Both the position numbers and the translations under genes were made by a program. The notes under the pieces were generated by a model that saw only the letters and a program-made list of their open reading frames with translations, made no database searches and was not told the origin of the DNA. This document shows, piece after piece, positions 1-6,666 of a stretch of DNA of 7,803 bases. Position 1 is the stretch's first letter. The number at the start of each line of letters is the position of its first letter. This stretch comes from Phycisphaerales bacterium (GTDB lineage Bacteria > Planctomycetota > Phycisphaerae > Phycisphaerales > UBA1924): assembly GCA_019747615.1 (NCBI GenBank), contig JAIEQQ010000171.1, positions 1 to 7,803 on the forward strand, given 5' to 3'.

Positions 1-3000
1 TTGCGAACGCTGGCTTCGGTGACGGAAGAAGTCGTGCCCACGTCAAGCCGCGCACGGATGTCCGCAATGCTGTGCGACAAGATGAAGAAGTCGATCGACT
101 CCTTGGAACGCAGAACGATTCTGTCGGTCGCGATCCCCGAGGCGTTCCGCTGAAGCAGCTTGTAGTAGCGCCCCCCGAACTCGATGTAGTACTTGTAGTC
201 GGTCTCCAAGCTCCCGGCGCCCGGCTCGCGGTCGCTGCTGAGATCGATGTCGGTCTCGAACGGGTTCGAGACCGTGATGATCGCCATTTGGAAAAGGAAG
301 TCTGCGTTTGTGTCGGAGATCGTTCCATCGATCGTGATGGGCCCGGCGGGGTCCGCGCTGCCGTCGGGGTTACCCGTCGGCTGGTCCGGGGTGCCGTTGG
401 CGTCCGGCACGTCGGAGTACGACACCATCGTCACAGCGCTGGTGATGAACGGTTGCGGCTTCACGGCGTAGATCGTCACCGGACGCGGAGTTTCAGTGTT
501 GACGTCCCGGGTGTCGAGGCTTGGACGAGCGGGTGGTGGCGTGCCGTAGTCGAGGTTGAAAACGTGGCCGCGCATGAAGGTGAACGCGGACTCGGGTCCA
601 ACGACATCGCGGTTCCTCGTGTTTGAGATCAGAGGCTCTGCGAACGGGAAGAGTGCGGTTCGCGTGGTATCGGCTTGGTACACGGCATCGCTGAGCTTGG
701 TGCCTTCGACGCTCGGCCCGTCACCGGTCATTTCGCTGGGTTGCCCGGTGAGAGTTCTGCCATTAAAGATGATCGTCGCGCCGACGACTTCGTCGTTTAC
801 AATGTGCGCGGTATTGGCGGTAGTGTCTCGTCGCGCACCGCTGGTGTTCGTGGCGACAATGCGGCCGCGATCGTCGGCATCGCGAGATGCGATCAGGTTG
901 AGCACCATGTGGGCTGCGCGCCGAAGCGAGATCTCGACGGTCGAGAGCGAGTTGCGTTCGAGCGTCCCGGGTCCGCCGAAGCCGTCCTGATCGAACTGGG
1001 GCACCATGGTGGGGCCGAAGGCGTAGGACTGAATGCGGTTGGCGTTGTCTGAGCGCGGGTTATCTCGTGAGCCGCGGACCCAGGGGGTTTCGGCAGAGTT
1101 GGCATCATTCGTGTCGCGCAACGCCGCGAAGGGCATGAGTGCGCGGGCGTAGCCGATGAGGAGGTCGTTCGCGGCCTTCTGGCGTTCGGTGTAGAGCGAT
1201 TGCCAATCTGTCGGCGCGAAGCCGAGTTCGGCCGGCTCCGTCGCTAGGGCCCTGCTGACGAGACTGCCAATATCCGGGCGGAGGTCGTTGTCGGTGAACT
1301 TGCCGATCGCGTCGTCGGTTGCGAAGTCATTGTCGACGAAGATGCGGGCGCCCAGCGGGCGGGCGCCGCTGATGGTGGTCAGGCGCGAGCGCACGTCGGA
1401 GTAGGCCTGGGTGCGGGCCTGCAGTGCTCGATCTTCGTTGCTGTCGCTGAACGAGCGAGGGGCGATCTCTGAGTCGCGATCGCGGTTGGAGCGGAGGGGG
1501 CCGACTTCGCGCCCGGCGCGCCCGTCGAGGGCCTGCTCGAGCCGCGAGTTGATCGCGTTGTCGTTCGCGCCGTTGAAGGTGAGCAGTTCGAGCAGGTCGG
1601 CCAGCGAGAACGCGCTGCCAGCGCTGATCCTCACGGGCACATCGTCGCTCGCGGCGACCGTGCCGGGGGCGGTATTGAGCGTGCCGCCTTCGGGGTCTTG
1701 AGAGAGCTTGTAGATGTTGGCCAAGCCGCGCCGAGTGAGTACGTCTGTGGTGCCGTCACGCTCGATGATGTCGCGCAGGTCGGGCGGGTTGTTGGCGTCG
1801 CCGCGCGGCGGGAGCTGGCCGGGGACGAGCGTGACGGAGCGATCGGGGACGACGCCCTGGAGACGCGTGTACATCGCGCCGGAGAACGCGGCACCGCCGA
1901 AGCGACGGGCGTTTGCGACATCGTCGTAGTCCGTCGCGTAGCGCGGGGCGATGGCGGTGGGTGCGAGGTTGCCGTAGTTGCTTTCGCTGTTGCCGTCGTA
2001 GAGCCATGGCGATTCGAGCAAGAGCCGCAGGCTGACCTCCGAGGGTGTGAGGCCAAAGGGGAAGCTGCTGGTGGATCGGAGGGCGTCTCTGTCGAAGACG
2101 CCAGTGGAATCAGTTGCGAAGTTCTGCACCGCGGTGTTGACGTTGACGCGCCCTGAGAGATCGATCGCGCGAGCAGCGAAGACCCAGCGATAGTTCGGAT
2201 CCAGCGAGAGGACCGAGACGGGGTTGGCCGGGTCGCTGACATCGACGAACTCGAAGAAGCGCGCATCGGCCAAGCCGTCGCCGTCGGTATCGGCCCATTC
2301 GCTCCAGATGTGGCCGGGCTGACCGGGGAGGCCGAGGGGGTCGCCGCCGGAACTCTCGACGTTGGCGACGACGCCGGCCTGATTGGTGGACCAGTCGGCG
2401 GGGCGATTGAGGTCGGCAGGCTTGTCGTCGGCGCGGCGCTGCGTGGCGTTGCCGCCGATCGCGAGCCGCTGGGAGAGCTGGGAAACGTCTGCGGGGTTGC
2501 GAAGCGTGAGCTTGCTGGAGAATCGCGCATCGTTGTTGTTCACTGGCACGCCGCTGGTGACGTTGAAACCACGGCCGGGTTCGGATCCACCCCCGGGCGT
2601 ATTCTCGCGCAGCATGTAGAGGTTGACGAAGTTGCCGCTGGGAGCGAAGTTGCTGATGTGGGCCCAGCCGTTGAACTCGCGCGAGGGAAGATTTGAAACA
2701 GTGAACGACTGATTGTCTGAGGCGAGCGGCAGGATCCACGACGGCTCGCTGGCGGCGAGCCAGGGCTGGCCGGTGGCCATGCGCGGGTCGAAGTTGTCGG
2801 CCGCGCGCCAGGGGCCGTTGACCTGACCGGTGGGGCTGAACTTGCTGGGCTCAAAGTCCGCGACGGGCGTCGTGCCTCGCGTCGAGCGGAACTCCGGATC
2901 GGTGCTGGGGTAGTCGTATACGGCGCGGAGGCGCAGATCGCGCGGCCGCCCGTTGACCTGGAGCTGCGTCCGCTGGTACGAGTAGTTGAACGCGCTGTCG

Positions 3001-3233
3001 GCGATCACGCGTGAGAAGTAATCGCGAACGGTGCCAGCCTGATCAGAGAGCTTGATGCGGGCGGCAAGGCTCGCGGCGCCGCGGCGATCAGCCTGCCCGA
3101 GTGTGCTGTAGACCAGCACGAGCAGGGCGACCATGGCGAGCACACCGACGATGAGCACGAGGACCGAGCCGCGCCGGCTGCGGGGGATGTTGAGCTTGCG
3201 TGCGAGTTGCTTGGCGAGCGTCTTGGCGTTCAT
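1..3233 (-). CDS. Giant GspK-like minor pseudopilin (3' end outside window)
   Basis: An uninterrupted frame of 1,077 codons runs off the window with no stop; I translated it throughout. The ATG at 3233 follows a GGAG (3243-3240) at 6 bases; the in-frame ATG at 3245 would itself overlap that GGAG. Residues 1-21 are basic, then RRGS and one hydrophobic helix (about 24-42). The +5 residue is Leu, not Glu, as in GspK/PilX-type proteins. Visible blocks are: D315-T-D-G-D-G320, a likely calcium loop, followed by LADARFFEF; GRVNVNTA (361-368), resembling the GspK 'G-R-x-N-L-N' element; D748-Q-D-G; an AAHMVLNLIASRDADD stretch (773-788), resembling the GspK 'A-x-N-L-x-D-x-R-D-x-D' region; QPFI (927-930); and NPFETDIDL (990-998), which looks like a beta-sandwich strand. 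I saw no cysteine. Usual GspK is about 320 residues, so this is more than three times longer. It is last in an H-I-J-K order and probably sits at the pseudopilus tip, exposed outside the inner membrane. The N-terminus and motifs support the family; the precise role is inferred. Confidence 0.82.
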   Translation of the reverse strand, partial: MNAKTLAKQLARKLNIPRSRRGSVLVLIVGVLAMVALLVLVYSTLGQADRRGAASLAARIKLSDQAGTVRDYFSRVIADSAFNYSYQRTQLQVNGRPRDLRLRAVYDYPSTDPEFRSTRGTTPVADFEPSKFSPTGQVNGPWRAADNFDPRMATGQPWLAASEPSWILPLASDNQSFTVSNLPSREFNGWAHISNFAPSGNFVNLYMLRENTPGGGSEPGRGFNVTSGVPVNNNDARFSSKLTLRNPADVSQLSQRLAIGGNATQRRADDKPADLNRPADWSTNQAGVVANVESSGGDPLGLPGQPGHIWSEWADTDGDGLADARFFEFVDVSDPANPVSVLSLDPNYRWVFAARAIDLSGRVNVNTAVQNFATDSTGVFDRDALRSTSSFPFGLTPSEVSLRLLLESPWLYDGNSESNYGNLAPTAIAPRYATDYDDVANARRFGGAAFSGAMYTRLQGVVPDRSVTLVPGQLPPRGDANNPPDLRDIIERDGTTDVLTRRGLANIYKLSQDPEGGTLNTAPGTVAASDDVPVRISAGSAFSLADLLELLTFNGANDNAINSRLEQALDGRAGREVGPLRSNRDRDSEIAPRSFSDSNEDRALQARTQAYSDVRSRLTTISGARPLGARIFVDNDFATDDAIGKFTDNDLRPDIGSLVSRALATEPAELGFAPTDWQSLYTERQKAANDLLIGYARALMPFAALRDTNDANSAETPWVRGSRDNPRSDNANRIQSYAFGPTMVPQFDQDGFGGPGTLERNSLSTVEISLRRAAHMVLNLIASRDADDRGRIVATNTSGARRDTTANTAHIVNDEVVGATIIFNGRTLTGQPSEMTGDGPSVEGTKLSDAVYQADTTRTALFPFAEPLISNTRNRDVVGPESAFTFMRGHVFNLDYGTPPPARPSLDTRDVNTETPRPVTIYAVKPQPFITSAVTMVSYSDVPDANGTPDQPTGNPDGSADPAGPITIDGTISDTNADFLFQMAIITVSNPFETDIDLSSDREPGAGSLETDYKYYIEFGGRYYKLLQRNASGIATDRIVLRSKESIDFFILSHSIADIRARLDVGTTSSVTEASVR
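251..274 (-). repeat. Perfect 10-bp inverted repeat with 4-base loop inside the GspK-like gene
   Basis: CGGTCTCGAA (251-260) and TTCGAGACCG (265-274) are exact reverse complements around CGGG (261-264). It lies in frame over the codons of residues about 987-995 (TVSNPFETD). The stem would be stable in RNA or single-stranded DNA. No function is evident; it may be an accident of codon choice. Confidence 0.75.
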
Positions 3234-3239
3234 GCGAGG

Positions 3240-3243
3240 CTCC
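3240..3243 (-). promoter_or_regulatory. Ribosome binding site of the GspK-like gene
   Basis: On the minus strand GGAG ends 6 bases before the ATG at 3233. It overlaps the alternative in-frame ATG at 3245, so it supports the downstream ATG as the start. Confidence 0.6.
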
Positions 3244-3389
3244 ATGTCCGGTGAGGGACGACGCGAGTGGTGTTCGCGGGGGGCGGGGCGAGACGGGCGA
3301 GTCGGGGTCGTGCTGTTTGCGAGGCTTGGGCGGTGCGAGCGGGCGTGTCAGCCCGATCGCGTGTTCGCCCGTTCAACCGGGTTCAATAT

Positions 3390-3416
3390 GCGAGCGAGCA
3401 AGCAAGCGTCGCTCGC
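3390..3416 (-). terminator. Hairpin 13 bases after the GspJ-like stop; possible attenuator or weak terminator
   Basis: GCGAGCGA (3390-3397) pairs perfectly with TCGCTCGC (3409-3416), giving an 8-bp GC-rich stem around an 11-base loop built of GCAA/GCTTG-like units. On the coding strand it begins 13 bases after the TGA at 3432-3430. No T-run follows (CATATTGAACC), so an intrinsic terminator is doubtful. It could be a factor-dependent stop, an mRNA-stabilising 3' end, or a partial attenuator lowering expression of the GspK-like gene. Confidence 0.3.
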
Positions 3417-3429
3417 GGTGTCTGCGCGG

Positions 3430-5346
3430 TCAGTTGCGCTGAGCGGTCGGGTCGGCCGGAAGGTCGAGAATGAACTGGAACGTGCGCTCGAAGCTCGGGT
3501 CGATCGGGTCGGCGAGGGTGACGGTGATCCGGAGCAGCCGCGGCCACTTCCACGGGAGCGTGGCCGGGTAGTTCAGCCGTTCGCCGAGGTTGGGCTCGTA
3601 CGCGCCGTTGCGGTTGACGTCGCGGGACAGGACGTTGAAGGGGTTATCAGGAGTCAACGACGGATCCGTCCGTGTGACATTCTCCGAGCCTTGAAGCTGG
3701 GCGTCGATATTCGCGCCGGTGAGATCGACGAAGTCCCAGCGTCGCAACGAATCGGGGGCGAGCCGCCGGACCGCCGTTGGCGGAGGCGGCTCGCGAGGAG
3801 GAACGGCGGCGAACATCTCCGCAGGCGGCCAAGTGGGATCTACGAGGCCGAAGAAGCTGAATGACTGATCTGGTTGTGCGTTCTCATCCTCGAACATCTC
3901 AGGGGCGGGGAAGTACCGCACCGTCAGCTTTCGAGGACTGTCCACTGGCTCTCCGTCGGGAACCACGGGGTTGACGGTGTTGAAGAAGAGCGCTGTCTTG
4001 ATCTCGCGACCAATCGCATCGACGCTGTATGAATCCGCGACGGCCTCGTTCGGATCCACGGCTGCGGGCGGCACAAAGGGATCAAGCCCACGCCGCAGAC
4101 CATACCAACGGAGCTGGCTGACCTGATTCGCAGGGATCGTTCCGGCAAGGCTTGACGACGCCGAAACCGACTCACCGAACGACCACTCGATGATCATCTC
4201 AGTGCAGTGCGGGATGAAGGCGTGCGAGGCCAGGACGCGTTGATCGGTGCGCCGAGCGTCGCCCTGCTCTACGTTGGCTGGCGCGGGGAAGCCGATGCCC
4301 AGCGGGTTCGGCGGGGCGGGCTCGACGCGGATCCGTGTTCCACCGTTCGTTGACGCATCGGAGTATGAAACCGGGAAGAGGTCTTTCAGCTTGCTTTGGA
4401 CTCGCCGGATGCTCGCCCCCGCCGCGTTCGCGTCGCCGCCGATCACTGCAACCGGGCTGCGCTGCACCGGTGCCGCGCTTGGGGTCAGATCGCGCGTCTG
4501 GACCCCGCTGAGCAGGAACGATCGCACATCCGCGATGTCGCACGCCGCGATATCGACCAGGCCGCTTGCGAAGTCGGGCGGGCCGCCGCCGAGTTCGTTT
4601 GAGCGGATGGACTGAGCGTTGTTGAACGTGGTGTTCCGCCGGACGGAATCGAAGATGTGCGGGGCCGCGGGCTGCTGCCCGATCTGGATCACGCTGTCGA
4701 ACTCGTCTTGCTCCGGCAACCGCAACGTCGTCGGGTTGTTTGGATCAGGGATCAGCCCATCGCTGTTGCGCGGCGGGACCATCAGCGTGACGTGGCGCGC
4801 GAGGATCCAGTCGCTGGCAAACTGGTTGGCACCATCGCCAAAGGACCGGCCCTGGTTGGTGTCGGTCAGCGAGGGTGGTGTGTCGAAGGCGTTGCGGGGC
4901 TCTTGGCGCAGGCCGTGGCCGTAGTAGATGCGGGCCGCGGCGGCCTCGGCCTGCACGCCGGGGTTCACCGGATCGCGCACGCTGGTGAAGCGACCCTCGG
5001 CGAAGAAGACGAGCTCATCAACACGCCGCGGGCGAGGCGAGGTATCGCCCGGCGACACCTGCACGGGGCGATCCGTGTTCGCGTGCCGGATGACCAGCAC
5101 GCCCTGGCGGCTCATGCGGTTGACGTCTTCGCGGAGCTGGCGCTCCAGGATGTTGGCGTAGGTGAGGATGTTCGAGAGCTTGCGCCCCGCAGCGACCGTG
5201 CGCGTCGTGGCCCGGAAGACCTGGACGATGCCGACGGTCAGCAGCGACACCGCGATCACCGCCACGAGCATCTCGACGAGCGTGAAGCCCGCGAGCATCC
5301 GACGCGGCACGCGAGCGGCACGGACTTTCTTTGAGTGTGTGTTCAT
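3430..5346 (-). CDS. GspJ/PilW-like pseudopilin, enlarged (638 aa)
   Basis: The prepilin N-terminus is clear: a 20-residue basic leader, MLAG|FTLVEMLVAV with cleavage after G20 and Glu25 at +5, then a hydrophobic helix to about residue 43. The next segment, LSNILTYANILERQLREDVNRMSRQGVLVIR (57-87), read as the helical spine, and VDELVFFAEGRF (109-120) fit the GspJ/PilW pattern. Further landmarks are FIPHCTEMIIEWSFGE (377-392), WYGLRRG (414-420), a proline run (516-523), DVNRNG (576-581), resembling a partial calcium loop, and a C-terminal WPRLLRITVTLADP (601-614). There are two cysteines (C269, C381). Usual GspJ is near 200 residues, so this is about three times larger. I chose the ATG at 5346: the frame also has a GTG at 5376, but neither has a strong Shine-Dalgarno, and the ATG gives a standard-length leader. 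It is third in an H-I-J-K order and is inferred to be part of the tip complex in the inner membrane and periplasm. Confidence 0.88.
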   Translation of the reverse strand: MNTHSKKVRAARVPRRMLAGFTLVEMLVAVIAVSLLTVGIVQVFRATTRTVAAGRKLSNILTYANILERQLREDVNRMSRQGVLVIRHANTDRPVQVSPGDTSPRPRRVDELVFFAEGRFTSVRDPVNPGVQAEAAAARIYYGHGLRQEPRNAFDTPPSLTDTNQGRSFGDGANQFASDWILARHVTLMVPPRNSDGLIPDPNNPTTLRLPEQDEFDSVIQIGQQPAAPHIFDSVRRNTTFNNAQSIRSNELGGGPPDFASGLVDIAACDIADVRSFLLSGVQTRDLTPSAAPVQRSPVAVIGGDANAAGASIRRVQSKLKDLFPVSYSDASTNGGTRIRVEPAPPNPLGIGFPAPANVEQGDARRTDQRVLASHAFIPHCTEMIIEWSFGESVSASSSLAGTIPANQVSQLRWYGLRRGLDPFVPPAAVDPNEAVADSYSVDAIGREIKTALFFNTVNPVVPDGEPVDSPRKLTVRYFPAPEMFEDENAQPDQSFSFFGLVDPTWPPAEMFAAVPPREPPPPTAVRRLAPDSLRRWDFVDLTGANIDAQLQGSENVTRTDPSLTPDNPFNVLSRDVNRNGAYEPNLGERLNYPATLPWKWPRLLRITVTLADPIDPSFERTFQFILDLPADPTAQRN

Positions 5347-5434
5347 GGACAAGCTGCTTTCGGTGTGAGGCTGCACGCGAGGCGGATCAGAGAGGCAAAT
5401 CGGCTTTGAGCACCGGGACCGAGTGGTGCGTGAT
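5347..5434 (-). other. 88-base spacer between the GspI-like and GspJ-like genes
   Basis: It contains a weak GCACC/GGTGC inverted pair (5410-5414 with 5425-5429, 10-base loop) shortly after the GspI-like stop, and no T-run. I see no recognisable promoter, and no clear Shine-Dalgarno before the ATG at 5346. It is probably transcribed as part of the operon. Confidence 0.45.
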
Positions 5435-6655
5435 TCAGTTGCCAGTGCCGGGGTTCGTCGTCTGACCCGTCAACTGCTCAATGGCGTCGGGCGCGAGATT
5501 GAACTTTTTGGTCGTGACTTCCACGCTCACGGGCACCTGCGGCGTGAAGACGACCTGCTGGAAGAACGCCGGGGGTACAAACGCCTCCGCGCGGACGCCC
5601 GCAGGGGGCGACACGCCAATGCGTTGAATCGGAACCGACGACGGAATCGGCCGAGTCAGACGAAGAATGAAGCCGCCTGGCACGCCGGCATCGCCATCGA
5701 CGGTGTAGACGTTGCCGAGGTTGTCAACGAGCTTCTGGCCCGGTTGCGCCATCAAGGGATACGCGACATCGAGCGAAAGCCGGCCACCATTGACCTGATC
5801 GCCCGGGTCGGAGATGCTCGAGACCTGAACGAGACGACGGTCCGCGTTTGGATTGGCCGAGTCGGGAACAACGACGGTCGCTACGAGCGGCGTGGAGTAG
5901 CGACCAGCCCGAGAGCCGTCAAGGCGCGGCCGGCCCTGGACATCGACCGAAACCGGCAGGCGAGCCAAGGGGCTTCGCGGATCGAGCAGGGCGGTGTACA
6001 GCGATTCCGTGGCTGGGATGCCCTTGGTCGCCATCGGGTCCACGCGACGGACGAAGACCGCGATCTGCACGCCGCCGCCCTTGAAGTCGCGCCGGTACGC
6101 CATGTCCCAGACGAACTGCGGCTCCTTCTCGCCGGACTCGGGCGTGGGGAAGAGGCGCGAGGCCAGCGGCAAAGAGTCGACATCAAAAGTCGAGATCGTG
6201 TTCGCGGTGGTCAGATCGACGACGCGCGGGAAGAGATACGTGGACGAGTCCTGAACATTCACCTGCGGCACGACCCAACGCTGGGATCGCCAGAAGTCGG
6301 CCGGAGCCTCGCCTGGTGGGAAACGCAGTTCGCCGTTCCGGCTCGCATCATCGCCACCCAAGATCAGCTTCTTCCAGTTCTCCCCCGCCAGCGTCTTGTT
6401 GCCCTCGATATGGCCCAGGGCCGATTGCATCGCCGAGGTGCCCAGAGCTTCATCACTGCTGGCGGCCTGCTGGCGGATGATCACCGGAAGGACCGCACCC
6501 AGGCCCAGAAGCCCCAGGGCCAAGATCAGTGTGGCCATGATCACTTCGATCAGCGAGAAGCCGGCGCGCGTGCGGGCCTGCCGCGGGGCAAGCGTGGCGC
6601 TGTCGTTGCGGGCCTGAGTTCGAATCGAATCATCCGCGTTCATGCTGAAGTTCAT
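5435..6655 (-). CDS. GspI/PilV-like pseudopilin, enlarged (406 aa)
   Basis: The leader is 32 residues with several Arg and ends in RTRAG, cleaved before FSLIEVIMATLILALGLLGL. That leaves F33 as +1 and Glu37 as +5, a pattern close to PilV/GspI ('GFSLIEVLVALVIL..GLLGL'). The hydrophobic helix runs to about residue 60, then QQAASSDEALGTSAMQSALGHIEGN continues the spine. Later blocks are FVWDMAYRRDF (181-191) leading into VQIAVFVRRVDP (196-207), and PGQKLVDNLGNVYTVDG (305-321), which reads as beta-strands. There is no cysteine. Usual GspI is about 120-130 residues, so this is roughly three times longer. The first ATG (6655) is preferred because GGAGG sits 6 bases upstream; Met5 would be 18 bases from it. 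The TGATG overlap with the preceding gene implies translational coupling. In type II secretion GspI nucleates the I-J-K tip, and this position in the cluster matches. Confidence 0.88.
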   Translation of the reverse strand: MNFSMNADDSIRTQARNDSATLAPRQARTRAGFSLIEVIMATLILALGLLGLGAVLPVIIRQQAASSDEALGTSAMQSALGHIEGNKTLAGENWKKLILGGDDASRNGELRFPPGEAPADFWRSQRWVVPQVNVQDSSTYLFPRVVDLTTANTISTFDVDSLPLASRLFPTPESGEKEPQFVWDMAYRRDFKGGGVQIAVFVRRVDPMATKGIPATESLYTALLDPRSPLARLPVSVDVQGRPRLDGSRAGRYSTPLVATVVVPDSANPNADRRLVQVSSISDPGDQVNGGRLSLDVAYPLMAQPGQKLVDNLGNVYTVDGDAGVPGGFILRLTRPIPSSVPIQRIGVSPPAGVRAEAFVPPAFFQQVVFTPQVPVSVEVTTKKFNLAPDAIEQLTGQTTNPGTGN

Positions 6656-6666
6656 CAGTTGCCTCC
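6655..6666 (-). promoter_or_regulatory. Coupled stop/start (TGATG) with GGAGG ribosome binding site
   Basis: On the minus strand the stop TGA (6657-6655) shares its last base with the ATG (6655-6653). GGAGG lies at 6666-6662, 6 bases before the ATG and inside the last codons of the upstream gene. This is the strongest ribosome binding site in the window and suggests matched synthesis of the H-like and I-like proteins. Confidence 0.8.

Larger units (their letters stand above)
3234..3429 (-). other. 196-base spacer between the GspJ-like and GspK-like genes
   Basis: This is the largest non-coding gap in the window. It holds a hairpin close to the upstream stop (listed separately), a direct repeat GTTCAA-CCGG-GTTCAA (3371-3386 on the plus strand), C-rich sequence on the coding strand around 3275-3310, and the GGAG site before the next ATG. 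I found no convincing -35/-10 pair: CATATT occurs at 3384-3389 on the minus strand, but has no partner at 16-18 bases. The shadow frames crossing it have no pilin-like or other recognisable content. Confidence 0.55.

Noticed and set aside
251..274. T-arm-like GGTTCGAGACC suggesting a tRNA fragment or attachment site
   Set aside because: There is no acceptor, D or anticodon arm around it, and it lies within an intact reading frame; the similarity comes from the palindrome.
1631..2530. 299-codon minus-strand frame
   Set aside because: It is an alternative frame of the GspK-like gene, made almost wholly of Ser, Pro, Arg, Thr and Ala; the pilin-like frame continues through it without a stop.
2110..2739. 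209-codon Arg/Gln-rich minus-strand frame
   Set aside because: Off-frame shadow of the GspK-like gene with low-complexity composition.
3366..3386. GTTCAA direct repeat and CGGGCG/CGCCCG pair as an operator or promoter
   Set aside because: The units are short and expected in GC-rich sequence, and no -35/-10 pair with correct spacing accompanies them.
3133..3864. 243-codon plus-strand frame spanning the 196-base gap
   Set aside because: It overlaps coding sequence of two well-supported minus-strand genes, and its composition (Arg/Gly/Val) is that of a shadow frame.
4657..5334. 225-codon plus-strand frame opposite the GspJ-like N-terminus
   Set aside because: It lies directly opposite the conserved prepilin helix of the GspJ-like protein and shows antisense-type composition.
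5344..5376. GTG start 10 codons upstream of the chosen ATG of the GspJ-like gene
   Set aside because: No Shine-Dalgarno precedes it, and the ATG at 5346 yields a standard basic 20-residue leader; not excluded outright.
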